Source of the DNA: Mangrovibacterium marinum
Lineage (GTDB): Bacteria > Bacteroidota > Bacteroidia > Bacteroidales > Prolixibacteraceae
Direction: 5' to 3'
Assembly: GCF_003046625.1 (NCBI RefSeq)
Contig: NZ_QAAD01000001.1
Span: forward strand, 372,001-436,000
DNA length: 64,000 nt
Below, piece by piece: positions 17,285-27,087 of the stretch. Every line of letters begins with the position of its first letter. Position 1 is the first letter of the stretch. Below the pieces are notes generated by a model. It did not search any database, had not been told where the DNA came from, and saw only the letters and a program-made list of their open reading frames with translations. Made by a program: the position numbers and the translations under genes.

Positions 17285-18499
17285 ATGACGAAGAGATTCT
17301 TGATTTCGCGGGACAACCGCTTTTTTATTGCCCAAATCACCTTTTTGCTTGCCCTGCTAACCTCCCTTTCGCCATTTGCAACCGACACCTATATTCCGGC
17401 CCTGCCGGCCATGTCCGATTTTTTCGGGGTACCGATTAATCTACTGGAAGTATCGCTGACGGTTTATTTCATTGGGGTTGCTGTGGGTCAGTTCTTTGGC
17501 GGGCCACTATCCGATTCGTTCGGGCGCAAGAAAGTCGCCCTAAGCGGTGTGCTGCTATTCTCAATCAGCAGTTTGCTGGCGATCTTCATAACCGATGTGC
17601 GGATCTTATGGCTTTTGCGTTTTATACAAGCCATTGGTGGTGGCGCTGCCTCGGTGGTGAACATGGCTTTTGTGCGCGATTGGTTTGAAGGCAAGGATGT
17701 CGCCCGGATCTCGTCGCTGATCGGGATGATTATGATGCTGGCGCCCCTGGCCGCTCCGGTTATTGGCTCGTTCCTGCTACTGAGCCTGGGCTGGAAATCG
17801 ATTTTTGTCTTTATGTCAGCTGTGGCGATGCTCACCTTTTTCCTGTTCATCCTTTTTATGCCCGAGTCGCGGCACCCGCAACATATTACCCACCGGCTTA
17901 CCGCAACGCAACTCATCGGATCGTACCGCAAAATATTCAGTTCGCCTAAAGCAGTGGCCCTGGTGCTGGCCAATAGTTTCGCCGTAGCGGGTATGTTCGT
18001 CTTTTTGACCGGTTCTTCTTTTTTATACATCGGATTTTTCAAAGTTGATGTGAGCCTTTTCCCGATTTATTTTGGCGCTAATGTAGTGATGAACGTACTG
18101 CTCACCTTCCTGAATTTCCGCCTGGTGAAAACCATCGAGCCGGCCAAGATTCTGCATGTCGGGCTGCTTCTTCAGCTGGTTTCCGGTCTTTTGCTTTTCT
18201 TTGCTGTACGCGCGGCCGAACCAAGCTTGTGGCTGGTATTTCTGCTGATGGTTTCCTTTATTGGCAGCCTGGGACTAATTTTCTCGAACACGGTTGCGCT
18301 GGTTATTAATCAGTTTCACGAGATCTCGGGATCGGCCAATGCTGTGATTGGCGTTATTCGCTTTGCCTTTAGCGGCGCGGTTGGCTCGTTGTTAGCCGTA
18401 TTTCACACCGGCGACTTGATCCCCATGGGAACCATCATGGCGGCTTGTACCCTGATGGCCTATCTGCTCTTCACCGCTTCGCGATTCGCCAGGCATTGA
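17285..18499 (+). CDS. Bcr/CflA-type MFS multidrug efflux transporter
   Basis: A 404-aa inner-membrane protein with 12 predicted membrane segments. ATDTYIPALPAM in TM1 is the hallmark of the Bcr/CflA drug:H+ antiporter family, and GPLSDSFGRKKV after TM2 is MFS motif A. Family members export drugs such as bicyclomycin, or sulfonamides, or small peptides/cysteine; the substrate here cannot be told. It is divergent from the GH2 gene. Confidence 0.9.
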   Translation: MTKRFLISRDNRFFIAQITFLLALLTSLSPFATDTYIPALPAMSDFFGVPINLLEVSLTVYFIGVAVGQFFGGPLSDSFGRKKVALSGVLLFSISSLLAIFITDVRILWLLRFIQAIGGGAASVVNMAFVRDWFEGKDVARISSLIGMIMMLAPLAAPVIGSFLLLSLGWKSIFVFMSAVAMLTFFLFILFMPESRHPQHITHRLTATQLIGSYRKIFSSPKAVALVLANSFAVAGMFVFLTGSSFLYIGFFKVDVSLFPIYFGANVVMNVLLTFLNFRLVKTIEPAKILHVGLLLQLVSGLLLFFAVRAAEPSLWLVFLLMVSFIGSLGLIFSNTVALVINQFHEISGSANAVIGVIRFAFSGAVGSLLAVFHTGDLIPMGTIMAACTLMAYLLFTASRFARH

Positions 18500-18522
18500 T
18501 CAAGCGCAGTCCTCGTTGTGGT

Positions 18523-18694
18523 GAACCACATAGGCACACAGAACACATCGTTCTGGTTTAATGTGGCCAGTCTTTCTTTCTAACCACAGAGGGCACAGAG
18601 TTAGACACAGAGTTTCACAAAGGGCTCAAATAAACACCAGGAGATGGATACGCACAAACATACGCTCTTGTGACCTACTGTGCCTATGTGGTTC
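18523..18694. repeat. Intergenic element bounded by 16-bp perfect inverted repeats
   Basis: GAACCACATAGGCACA at 18523-18538 has its exact reverse complement at 18679-18694. Between them lies a related motif (AACCACAGAGGGCACAGAG, 18582-18600). The 172-base element fills the gap between the MFS gene and cyoD and encodes nothing I recognise. It resembles a dispersed palindromic intergenic repeat. It might also fold in RNA and end transcripts from both sides. Confidence 0.75.
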
Positions 18695-18811
18695 AAAACT
18701 TTGTCTTAATCCAGTTCTTCGCAAAATAAAAAAGCAATGCTGGCAGAGCGGAATAGCGATTTCCGGGAACTACCGACATTGCTTCAGAGCAATTCAGACG
18801 AAGTGTTGATC

Positions 18812-19141
18812 TTACATCATGCGCGAGTTCAGCGTTACCATCACCCAAATAGTACCACCAACGAAAATAAAGACCAGTACGGCGGTAAAGGCGATGAAAA
18901 CAACATTCCAGCGCTGTGCTTTCGACCTGTCCAGGTGCAGAAAATAGCGCAAATGCACCAGCATCTGCATCAAGGCGGCAATGGAAAGGCCGATAAAAGC
19001 GACTTTCTTAGGCACTTCTTCCATCATCACAAAGGCAAATGAAATAAGGGTGAAGGCCACGGCCAGCACAAAGCCAATGATGTACGACTTCACGCCCGTG
19101 TGGGCAGCCCCGGCAACTTCTGTATGTGTATGATTCGACAT
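18812..19141 (-). CDS. cyoD: Cytochrome bo-type quinol oxidase subunit IV
   Basis: A 109-aa protein from MSNHTHTE with three membrane segments, matching the small CyoD subunit that helps assemble the oxidase. The N-terminus is His-rich. An ATG four codons upstream is possible. It is the last gene of cyoABCD, 36 bases after cyoC. Confidence 0.9.
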   Translation of the reverse strand: MSNHTHTEVAGAAHTGVKSYIIGFVLAVAFTLISFAFVMMEEVPKKVAFIGLSIAALMQMLVHLRYFLHLDRSKAQRWNVVFIAFTAVLVFIFVGGTIWVMVTLNSRMM

Positions 19142-19177
19142 ATCTCTTTTCAATTTAAAATGACTAACAAAACCGGG

Positions 19178-19792
19178 TTAAATTAACCCGAACAGGTAAA
19201 CGAAGGTGAATACACCCACCCAAACGATGTCGAGGAAGTGCCAGAACAAGCTCAGGCGTTCCAGGCGCGATTGCACGCCGGTGGTGAATCCCATTTTGAC
19301 GATTTGGATGAACATGACCGTCAGCCACACGATCCCGAAGGTAACGTGCAGGCCGTGGAAACCGACCAAGGTAAAGAAGGCCGAGAGGAAGCCGCTGCGA
19401 TCGGGGCCTGCGCCTTCGCCGATCATGTGTACAAATTCGTACAATTCCATCCCCAGGAAGCCGGCGCCCAGCAAACCGGTAACAACCAGCAGGCTCAGCA
19501 TTTGTTGCTTTTTCCCTTGTTTCATGGCAATCATCGCGAAACCGAAAGTCACACTACTTACCAGCAGCAACATGGTTTCGATAAACAGGAAGGGCAGCTC
19601 GAAAAGCTCTTTGGCCCCGGGACCTCCAGCGTAGTTTTTACCGATGACGGCAAAGGTGGCGAAAAAGGTCGAAAACAGGATCAGGTCGGTCATCAGGTAA
19701 ACCCAAAAACCGAACGACTTGATTTCCGATTGGTCGTGGTGACCATGATCGTGATCGTGTGCGATATTAGTTGTTTTTGTCACTGTACTCAT
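19178..19792 (-). CDS. cyoC: Cytochrome bo-type quinol oxidase subunit III
   Basis: A 204-aa protein with five membrane segments after a His/Asp-rich N-terminal tail. [20 protein letters not shown] and the [13 protein letters not shown] segment are typical of subunit III of heme-copper quinol oxidases. It overlaps the end of cyoB by 26 bases, indicating translational coupling. Confidence 0.94.
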   Translation of the reverse strand: MSTVTKTTNIAHDHDHGHHDQSEIKSFGFWVYLMTDLILFSTFFATFAVIGKNYAGGPGAKELFELPFLFIETMLLLVSSVTFGFAMIAMKQGKKQQMLSLLVVTGLLGAGFLGMELYEFVHMIGEGAGPDRSGFLSAFFTLVGFHGLHVTFGIVWLTVMFIQIVKMGFTTGVQSRLERLSLFWHFLDIVWVGVFTFVYLFGLI

Positions 19793-21806
19793 AAACTTCT
19801 TCTTTGCTTGATTTTTCGTTCTCTTCTTCTTTAGCAGCCTGTTTCATCCGGTCGAAACGCAGGTCCTCAACGCGTTTCACTTCCGACGCCGGAATCAGGT
19901 AACCATCATTGTCATTCGACCCGGAAATAATAATGGTCGCGATAATACCGATCAAACTGGCGATGGCCAACCACCAGATGTACCAGATCATGGCAAAGCC
20001 AAAGGCCAGCGCCAAACCTCCGATGATCACCCCGTAAGGTTGATTTTTCGGCATCTGGATGTCGGCATAAACCGGGTAGTGCTTGTAAGCGGTTCCGTTT
20101 TCTTTCATTTCCCAGAAAGCATCCAGGTCGCCAACAACCGGAACAACCGCAAAGTTGTACTCAGCCGGCGGTGAAGCCGTGGCCCACTCCAGCGTGCGTC
20201 CGTCCCAGGCATCGCCAGTCGCATCCACCAGCGATTCGCGTTTGCGGATGCTCACCACAATCTGAATCACCTGGCAGGCAATACCCAGTCCGACGATTGC
20301 CGTACCGATTGCGGCCGTAATCATATAAGGCTGCCAGCTCAGATCGTCGTAGTGTGCAGCTCGTCGCGGCATCCCCATGAAACCAACCGCGTAAAGTGGC
20401 ATAAAGGCGACCAGGAAGCCGATCATCCAGCCCCAGAAAGCGCGCTTACCCCATTTCTCATCCAGTTTGAAACCAAACATTTTCGGGAACCAGTAGCTGA
20501 AACCGGCAAAATAGCCGAACAGCGCACCCGGGATCAACATGTTGTGGTAGTGCGCCACCAGGAACACCGAGTTGTGCACCACATAGTCAGCCCCCGGAAT
20601 GGCCATCAGCACCCCCGTCATCCCTCCGATAACGAAAGCAGTCAGGAAGCCGAGCGTCCAGTACATCGGGCTGGTAAAACGAATCCGCCCGCGGTACATG
20701 GTGAAGAGCCAGTCGTAAACCTTCACCCCCGTTGGGATGGCAATCAACATGGTCGTAATGCCGAAGAATACATTCACATTCACCGTGTTACCCATTGTAA
20801 AGAAGTGGTGCAACCACACCGTGAACGAAAGGATCATGATCACAGCGGTGGCCCAAACCAGCGACTTGTAGGCAAACAGACGTTTACTTGAGAAGGTCGC
20901 AACGACCTCGGAAAAGATACCGAAAGCCGGCAGAATAACGATGTACACTTCGGGGTGACCCCACATCCAGAACAGGTTGTTCCACATCATCATGTTACCG
21001 CCCATATCGTTGGTAAAGAAGTGCATGCCCAGGTAACGGTCGAGCGTCAGCAAAGTCAGCGCACCGGTAATAACCGGGAACGAGAAGATGATGAGAACAC
21101 TTGAGGTCAGCGAGGTCCAGGTGAAAAGTGGCATCTTCATCAGGCTCATGCCCGGTGCACGCATTTTCAGGATGGTCACCACAAAGTTGATCCCCCCGAG
21201 CAAGGTTCCCATACCGGAGAGCTGGAAGGCCCAGGCCCAGTAATCGACCCCGACACCCGGGTTAAATTCTTTTTCAAACAAAGGCGCCAAACCGGTCCAT
21301 CCGGTGTTGGCAAACTCGCCCACGCCCAACGAGATCATCATCAGCCCGGCACCGGCAACAGTGAGGTAGAAACTCACCGAGTTCATCACCGGAAAGGCTA
21401 CATCGCGCGCCCCGATTTGCAGGGGAACGATAATATTCATCAAGCCAATGATGAACGGCATGGCCACGAAAATAATCATGATGGTACCGTGCGCGCCGAA
21501 TACCTGGTCGAAGTGATGTGACGTCAGGTAACCTTCGTTACCGCCGGCTGCAATGGCCTGTTGTGCGCGCATCATCACGGCATCGGCAAAACCGCGCAAC
21601 ATCATCACCCCGGCCAGGATGATGTACATGATCCCAATTTTCTTATGATCGACTGTGGTAAACCATTCATTCCAAAGGTATCCCCACCATTTTTTATAGG
21701 TTACAAGGCCAAGAAGCGCTATTGCACCGATCGTTGAGCTACCCAGGGCGCCCATAATAATCGGATCGTGCAACGGGATATCTGACCAACTTAACTTTCC
21801 TAACAT
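19767..21806 (-). CDS. cyoB: Cytochrome bo-type quinol oxidase subunit I
   Basis: A 679-aa catalytic subunit of a proton-pumping terminal oxidase that reduces oxygen to water with electrons from quinol. It has about 14-15 membrane helices. Heme and CuB ligands are visible in GAHGTIMI (H106), WGHPEVYI (His-Tyr crosslink motif), the HH pair in WLHHFF, and VAHYHN. R71, D75, H98 and Q101, the residues assigned to the quinol site in E. coli CyoB, occur here at the same positions. The C-terminus is highly charged. It lies 29 bases after cyoA. Confidence 0.97.
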   Translation of the reverse strand: MLGKLSWSDIPLHDPIIMGALGSSTIGAIALLGLVTYKKWWGYLWNEWFTTVDHKKIGIMYIILAGVMMLRGFADAVMMRAQQAIAAGGNEGYLTSHHFDQVFGAHGTIMIIFVAMPFIIGLMNIIVPLQIGARDVAFPVMNSVSFYLTVAGAGLMMISLGVGEFANTGWTGLAPLFEKEFNPGVGVDYWAWAFQLSGMGTLLGGINFVVTILKMRAPGMSLMKMPLFTWTSLTSSVLIIFSFPVITGALTLLTLDRYLGMHFFTNDMGGNMMMWNNLFWMWGHPEVYIVILPAFGIFSEVVATFSSKRLFAYKSLVWATAVIMILSFTVWLHHFFTMGNTVNVNVFFGITTMLIAIPTGVKVYDWLFTMYRGRIRFTSPMYWTLGFLTAFVIGGMTGVLMAIPGADYVVHNSVFLVAHYHNMLIPGALFGYFAGFSYWFPKMFGFKLDEKWGKRAFWGWMIGFLVAFMPLYAVGFMGMPRRAAHYDDLSWQPYMITAAIGTAIVGLGIACQVIQIVVSIRKRESLVDATGDAWDGRTLEWATASPPAEYNFAVVPVVGDLDAFWEMKENGTAYKHYPVYADIQMPKNQPYGVIIGGLALAFGFAMIWYIWWLAIASLIGIIATIIISGSNDNDGYLIPASEVKRVEDLRFDRMKQAAKEEENEKSSKEEVYEYSDKNN

Positions 21807-21835
21807 ATATTTATTCCTCCAATTTTACAGCGTCA

Positions 21836-22789
21836 TTAATGCATTGTCCCATGGCCATGTATGTGCTTATGCCCTTCCGGCCCGGTTCCGTGTTTCATCT
21901 CCATCTCGCCATGCTCCGGTGTGTGCATCCACTGCATATACTCCATCATGATGGTGTTGAACAGGTTCGGCTCAACCGACGAAAAGCTGGTCACGGGGTG
22001 ATTCTGATGAAACATCGCATTGATCTTTTTAAACCGTGCAACAGTTAAGGTATCGGTCGCTTCCTTTACGCCTTTCAGCCAGTTTTCGAAACCTGCATCG
22101 GTGGTTGAAATGGCTTTGAAATGCATGCCGGCATAACCGTTACCGCTGTACTCCATATTGTGCCCGCGAAATACACCGACTTCACTGGCCATCAGGTGTA
22201 GCCTTGTTTGCATACCAGCCATCACATACATCTGGCTTCCCAAAGCAGGAATGAAGAACGAGGTCATGACCGACCCCGAAGTCAGGCGGAAGTTCAACGG
22301 CGTGTTGACCGGGAAAACCAATTGGTTTGCCACAGCAACATTATACTCCGGATACACAAACAGCCAGTCGCTGTCGGTGGAGATCACGTCGATTTTCAAC
22401 GGCTTGTTTTCCGACTCCAAAGGTTTGTAAGGATTCAGCTTGTGTGTGCTGTCCCAGGTCAGGTAACCCAAGGCAATAATAATGGCCACCGGTACTCCCC
22501 ACACCACGGCTTCAATCGCATTGGAGTGCGTCCACTTGGGTTTGTAGGTCGCTTTTTTGTTTGAAGCCCGGTAACGAATGGAAAACCAAATAACCATGAC
22601 AAATACCGGAAGAACAACAATCAGCATTAATAAAAATGCCACTTTAATCAGAAATGCCTGCTGCTCTCCGACCGGTCCGCTCGGCTCAAGTACAACCATT
22701 TTTTTGCACCCTCCGAGAATTGCCGCCGTGAGCAGGAACAGCATTCCTTTCAAAATTCCAATCCCTTTCTTTCTAGTTGATGAATTCAT
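21836..22789 (-). CDS. cyoA: Cytochrome bo-type quinol oxidase subunit II
   Basis: A 317-aa lipoprotein-type subunit II with C28 in ILGGC, two membrane helices, and a periplasmic cupredoxin domain. The Cys and His residues of the CuA centre are absent (FFIPALGSQMYVMAGMQT has no CxxxC), as expected for a quinol rather than cytochrome c oxidase. The C-terminus is rich in His and Gly. It is the first gene of cyoABCD; cyoE (heme O synthase) is not in the window. Confidence 0.95.
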   Translation of the reverse strand: MNSSTRKKGIGILKGMLFLLTAAILGGCKKMVVLEPSGPVGEQQAFLIKVAFLLMLIVVLPVFVMVIWFSIRYRASNKKATYKPKWTHSNAIEAVVWGVPVAIIIALGYLTWDSTHKLNPYKPLESENKPLKIDVISTDSDWLFVYPEYNVAVANQLVFPVNTPLNFRLTSGSVMTSFFIPALGSQMYVMAGMQTRLHLMASEVGVFRGHNMEYSGNGYAGMHFKAISTTDAGFENWLKGVKEATDTLTVARFKKINAMFHQNHPVTSFSSVEPNLFNTIMMEYMQWMHTPEHGEMEMKHGTGPEGHKHIHGHGTMH

Positions 22790-23210
22790 ACATTAATCCA
22801 ATTTTTCTTGCAAATCGAAGGTCCACTATGTCAACAGTAAACCCCATCTTTCTATTTTTAGTCGACAAAAAACAACTCCAGGATAGAAAAACCAGAAGTC
22901 CCTCCACCATTCAGTTTACCAATTCAAGCAACTGCTTCGTCTAATTCGTTTGCCCAGTTTAGTATGTTCCTGTGCTTAAGTCCCGTTTCCGTTACATTTC
23001 AACCGACTGAGCATCGCAACAACAGGAACAATCAACAAATTAAAATTTGAAAAGTTGGACGCATTTAAAAGATTTAAGAATCTTTTTATACTTCGACATC
23101 AGAACAACACTTAGCACATTACCTTTCTGGTTTTATCGAAAATGGAACACTAAAAAGACCGAACAAGAGCGAGCATTCCAGCGCAATTACCACCTCAATA
23201 CCTGGTTGCA
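22790..23210. other. Intergenic region upstream of cyoA, no gene seen
   Basis: About 420 bases with AT-rich stretches. It should carry the cyoA promoter, but I cannot pick a convincing TTTG/TAnnTTTG pair. A short plus-strand frame at 23047-23292 runs through the downstream terminator and shows no protein-family character. Confidence 0.4.
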
Positions 23211-23244
23211 AAAAAAGGGAAACACCAGCGGCATTTCCCTTTTT
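23211..23244. terminator. Bidirectional terminator at the 3' end of the xylan locus
   Basis: AAAAAAGGGAAA (23211-23222) pairs with TTTCCCTTTTT (23234-23244) around an 11-base loop. It lies about 80 bases beyond the last GH43 stop codon on the minus strand, and provides a T-tract on both strands. Confidence 0.8.
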
Positions 23245-23322
23245 CAAATCAGGATGAACGACCCAAGCCGTAGATCCACTTATCTCCAATAAAACAATAT
23301 TTCTAAAATCCGGACCGAGTTC

Positions 23323-24294
23323 CTATTCGCCTCCTCCGTCTATCGTTTTTATAGTTCCGTCTTCGTTGTATTCCATCTCCACAACTTTCAGGCTGCGCAG
23401 CCAGGTTTTTCCGTCCGATGGCACACAGTCGTGATGGAATAGGTACCATTTTCCTTTGAATTCGACAATACAATGGTGCGTCGTCCATCCCACTACAGGA
23501 GTAAGAATCACACCTTGGTAGGTGAACGGTCCGTAAGGGTTGTCGCCCACCGCGTAACACAATTTATGCGTATCACCGGTTGAGTAGGAGAAGTAATATT
23601 TACCCTGATATTTGTGCATCCAGGAAGCTTCGAAGAAACGACGATCGTTGTCGCCTGCTTTGATCACATCGCCATTTTCATCTAAAATGACCAGCGCACG
23701 TGGCTCTTCACCGAACTCCATCATGTCGTCGCGCAGCTTCACCACGCGCGAAGGCAATGCCGGCTCATCATCGGCCGGGAAAGCCGCACATTCCAATGCT
23801 TTATTGTCACGATAGCGCTGGAGCTGCCCGCCCCACAAACCACCAAAGTACATATAATGCGAACCATCATCATCGCAAAAAACGCAAGGATCGATCGAGT
23901 AACTGCCTTTCATCGGGGCATCTTCCGGAATGAACGGGCCTTCCGGTTTGTCACTTATGGCTACACCAATACGGAAAATATCGGTTTGGTCCTTCAACGG
24001 GAAATAGATGTAATACTTACCATCCTTGTACGCAGCATCGCAATCCCACAGCTGACGGCCAGCCCAGGGAATATCCTTCACCGCCAGTCCAACGCCGTGA
24101 TCAGTTACTTCTCCTTCGATGTCCTCCATCGAGAAAATGTGGTAATCACGCATGTCGAAGTGATCACCGTTGTCGTTCTCCGGAATACCGGATTCAACAT
24201 CATGTGAAGGGTAGATATACAGTTTACCATTGAATACATGCACTGCCGGATCGGCTGTGTACAAGTGCGGAACGAGGTATCTTGCTTTTTTCAT
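23323..24294 (-). CDS. GH43 beta-xylosidase / arabinofuranosidase, probably cytoplasmic
   Basis: A 323-aa single-domain five-bladed beta-propeller. The predicted catalytic residues are D15 (base) in TADPAV, D135 (pKa modulator) in SIDPCVF and E222 (acid) in FEASWM. There is no signal peptide. Size and motif style (HDVESG, WDCDAAYKDG) resemble GH43 subfamily 1 enzymes found at the end of Bacteroides xylan loci, which release xylose or arabinose from short oligosaccharides. It is the last gene of the locus, separated from GH10 by 160 bases containing two palindromic elements. Confidence 0.9.
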   Translation of the reverse strand: MKKARYLVPHLYTADPAVHVFNGKLYIYPSHDVESGIPENDNGDHFDMRDYHIFSMEDIEGEVTDHGVGLAVKDIPWAGRQLWDCDAAYKDGKYYIYFPLKDQTDIFRIGVAISDKPEGPFIPEDAPMKGSYSIDPCVFCDDDGSHYMYFGGLWGGQLQRYRDNKALECAAFPADDEPALPSRVVKLRDDMMEFGEEPRALVILDENGDVIKAGDNDRRFFEASWMHKYQGKYYFSYSTGDTHKLCYAVGDNPYGPFTYQGVILTPVVGWTTHHCIVEFKGKWYLFHHDCVPSDGKTWLRSLKVVEMEYNEDGTIKTIDGGGE

Positions 24295-24310
24295 TTTTAT
24301 AAATTTTAGC

Positions 24311-24340
24311 CTCCCCTACCCCCTCCGGCGGAGGGGAACT
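24311..24340. repeat. GC-rich palindromic repeat (copy A)
   Basis: CCCCTCC-GGC-GGAGGGG, a 7-bp perfect stem within a C/G-rich block (24311-24340) that sits 17 bases before the GH43 start. It is related to copy B about 110 bases away. Confidence 0.7.
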
Positions 24341-24438
24341 AGGAGTGTTGAATTATTTATTTTACTTCTTAACAACTTGACTTTCGGATAATCTGTTCAA
24401 TTTGAACCAGTCTAAAAAAAGGGGGTCAGATTCTTTTT

Positions 24439-24468
24439 CTCCCCCTCCGGGGGAGTCAGAGGGGGCTT
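24439..24468. repeat. GC-rich palindromic repeat (copy B) overlapping the GH10 stop codon
   Basis: CTCCCCC-TCC-GGGGGAG at about 24439-24455, extended by AGAGGGGG. On the minus strand the element reads through SPL and supplies the TGA stop (24458-24456) of the GH10 gene, so the last three residues of GH10 are element-encoded. The motif style is that of dispersed intergenic repeats seen in Bacteroidota genomes. Confidence 0.7.
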
Positions 24469-25592
24469 CTTGTTAATTCAATAATTTTTGCCACCACCGG
24501 CTTCGGGTTATTATCGCGGTCAAACAACAGCGGATAGTCTGTACGGCCTTCTATTGGCCAGTAATTACGCCAGCTTTGAGTATCATTCACCCCCCATTGC
24601 GTAACTCGTGAAATCACATCCTGGTGCTTCAAGAACAGTTTGAAAAAATCGAGATAGCGCTGTTCAAACTGAACATTAACAGAATCCGGTAATCCGTCTG
24701 TATAAGGGTCCATTTTCTGCTGATAGTCGAAACTTGCCGACACTTCGGCCCCCACATTCTGATCCGGAAAAGGCAAAAGCGTGAGGTCCAATTCAGTAAT
24801 CATCACCTTCACCCCAAGTGCACTAAATGCTTCGATGCTTTTTTCAAACTCGTTGATATCCGGCTGTGTCAATCCAATATGTGCCTGCATACCAATTCCA
24901 TCAATGCGAACACCTTCCTGCTGCAACTTCTTCACCATGGCAACAACACCGTCCCGTTTTTCAGGATTTGCCATTGAATAATCGTTGTAGTATAACTCGG
25001 CATCAGGATCAGCTTCGTGTGCAAATTCAAAAGCCAGCCGAATAAAGTCCTCACCAACGATTTGATAAAACTTACTTTGCCGGTAGGAGCCGTCATCCAG
25101 AATTGCTTCATTCACCACATCCCAGCCTTTGATGCGCCCTTTATAGCGACCAACAACTGTTTGAATGTGCGTTTTCATTCGCGCGATCATCTCCTCGCGC
25201 GAAATGTCATTGCCCAGACTATCGACAAATAACCAGGGAGGAGTTTGCGAATGCCAAATCAGCGTATGCCCTGTAACAAACATTCCGTTCTGCTCTCCAA
25301 ACTCTACAAATTTATCGGGCAGCATAAAATCGAACACGCCTTTCTGTGGCTGAATATTCTCACTTTTCATACAATTTTCAGGGACAATCGCGTTAAACTG
25401 TTCTTTCACTACGCGCATTGCAGCCGTGTCTTTCCCTTTTATCTGAACTGAATCCAAAGCCGCGCCGATATAAAATTTACCGGCATAAGCGTCCTTCAAA
25501 GTGGGAACTTCTTCTACCTTTTTTGCCGGAGTACAGGCAACCAAATAAGCGACAATAGCCAACAGTCCGGTGTATAAAATGTATTTACTCAT
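24456..25592 (-). CDS. GH10 endo-beta-1,4-xylanase lipoprotein
   Basis: A 378-aa enzyme cutting internal beta-1,4 bonds of xylan or xylo-oligosaccharides. It has a lipoprotein signal with C20 in YLVAC, then one TIM barrel of standard GH10 length. The acid/base is E162 in WDVVNEA and the nucleophile E267 in ITELDLT. I start at the ATG at 25592, 13 bases beyond the symporter stop; an ATG at 25622 would overlap that gene. Unlike the other GH10 of the locus it has no inserted binding modules, so it likely handles imported or soluble oligosaccharides. Confidence 0.95.
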   Translation of the reverse strand: MSKYILYTGLLAIVAYLVACTPAKKVEEVPTLKDAYAGKFYIGAALDSVQIKGKDTAAMRVVKEQFNAIVPENCMKSENIQPQKGVFDFMLPDKFVEFGEQNGMFVTGHTLIWHSQTPPWLFVDSLGNDISREEMIARMKTHIQTVVGRYKGRIKGWDVVNEAILDDGSYRQSKFYQIVGEDFIRLAFEFAHEADPDAELYYNDYSMANPEKRDGVVAMVKKLQQEGVRIDGIGMQAHIGLTQPDINEFEKSIEAFSALGVKVMITELDLTLLPFPDQNVGAEVSASFDYQQKMDPYTDGLPDSVNVQFEQRYLDFFKLFLKHQDVISRVTQWGVNDTQSWRNYWPIEGRTDYPLLFDRDNNPKPVVAKIIELTRSPL

Positions 25593-25605
25593 TTTTCTGT
25601 CCTTT

Positions 25606-27060
25606 CTATTTACGTCTTTCAATCAATTCTTTTTCAATCTGCACTTCCATCTTCTTATTAATCACATAGAAGAAAAGCAGTGTAAATGCGATCAGGAAAG
25701 GGACAGCCGAATACACACTCATCAGCATTTTAACACCCGTTGCAACCGATTCCGGCTGAATAAGTTCCTGTCCTGTTGCGACAGCATCCTGGTGCAGGTA
25801 GCCGTACAAGCCCAAAATCCAGGCAACCAATGCTCCACCAATTGAAAGCCCTGCTTTCAATCCTACCATCATCGCTGAGAAAATGATTGCTGTAGCCCGG
25901 CGGTTGTTCTTCCACTCCGAATAGTCAGCCACATCTGCAATCATAGCCCATAATACAGGAATGGTAACACCATAAAACAGTCCATACAACATCTGGGAAG
26001 TGAACATTAACAGCACACTCTTGGGCGGGAAGACGTAAAAGATCAAAATAAATAAGGTGGATATAAAAAGTCCGGTCATGTAAACATCACGCTTTCCGTA
26101 TTTGTCGGCCAACTTTTTCGATAGCGCAATTCCAACCATCATAAAGATGATCCCTCCGGCATTGAATAAACCGAAGCCCGCAGAAACAGGGTCATTGCCA
26201 AAAAAGTTTAATCCTATGCCCGACAAAGCAGCCAATATCGGGCTGATAAAATCTTCGAGGGCTACGGCGTCCACGTAATTATTGAAGTAGTACACGTGCG
26301 CCCCGCCTTTAACGGCCAGCGTCACAAAAATCAAAATCGTAACCGTCAGCATGATCAACCAAGGTTTGTTTCTAATCAAATCCGAAAGATCTTCTTTCAA
26401 ACTTGAAGCTTGCTCGTCAGTAGGAACAATACGCTCCTTAGTTGTGAAGAAAGTAATCAGCAACATTACCGTTCCAACGATGGCTAACCAGGTCATCACC
26501 GTTTCCATCCCTACAGCTTTGTCACCTTTACCGGCAAATTCAATAATCGGCAACATAAACACCTGCACAAAAAATTGAGCAAACATAACTGCCGCAAAAC
26601 GATAGGAAGAAATACTGTTTCGCTCGCCCATATCGCCGGTTATTACACCGCTTAAAGCAGAATAAGGCAAGTTGTTTGAAGCATAAAGCAACAATAACAA
26701 GCTGTAAGTTGCAGCTGCATAAATCAGCTTTCCTTTGTAGGCAAAATGAGGCGTTGAAAAGGCCAGCAAAGCCATCACCCCAAGCGGAACAGCGGTGAAT
26801 AAAATCCAGGGCCGAAATTTCCCCCAGCGCGATTTTGTACGGTCGGCAATGGCACCGATAATGGGGTTGAAAAGAAAAGCAGCGACCAAGCCCACCGATA
26901 ACATGATGATGGAGGCATCGTTGTTTTTCAATCCGTAAATATCGGTATAGAAAAAGGCTAAATAGGTAATTAAGGTTTGGAAAACCAGGTTCGCAGCCAG
27001 ATCACCAAGGCTGTAACCGATCTTTTCCAAAACAGAGATTTTTTGTGAATTCGTTGACAT
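25606..27060 (-). CDS. GPH-family sugar:cation symporter
   Basis: A 484-aa inner-membrane protein with 12 membrane segments. [15 protein letters not shown] after TM2 is the signature of the glycoside-pentoside-hexuronide:cation symporter family (relatives XynB/XylP, GusB, MelB). The neighbours make xylosides, xylo-oligosaccharides or (methyl)glucuronate-containing products the most likely cargo, moved from periplasm to cytoplasm. It lies 27 bases after the esterase gene in the same operon. Confidence 0.92.
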   Translation of the reverse strand: MSTNSQKISVLEKIGYSLGDLAANLVFQTLITYLAFFYTDIYGLKNNDASIIMLSVGLVAAFLFNPIIGAIADRTKSRWGKFRPWILFTAVPLGVMALLAFSTPHFAYKGKLIYAAATYSLLLLLYASNNLPYSALSGVITGDMGERNSISSYRFAAVMFAQFFVQVFMLPIIEFAGKGDKAVGMETVMTWLAIVGTVMLLITFFTTKERIVPTDEQASSLKEDLSDLIRNKPWLIMLTVTILIFVTLAVKGGAHVYYFNNYVDAVALEDFISPILAALSGIGLNFFGNDPVSAGFGLFNAGGIIFMMVGIALSKKLADKYGKRDVYMTGLFISTLFILIFYVFPPKSVLLMFTSQMLYGLFYGVTIPVLWAMIADVADYSEWKNNRRATAIIFSAMMVGLKAGLSIGGALVAWILGLYGYLHQDAVATGQELIQPESVATGVKMLMSVYSAVPFLIAFTLLFFYVINKKMEVQIEKELIERRK

Positions 27061-27087
27061 CAGGTTTGTGTTTATTGGGTTTGTGTT

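Noticed and set aside
23047-23292. 81-codon plus-strand frame upstream of cyoA
   Set aside because: It crosses the locus terminator and has no protein-family character.
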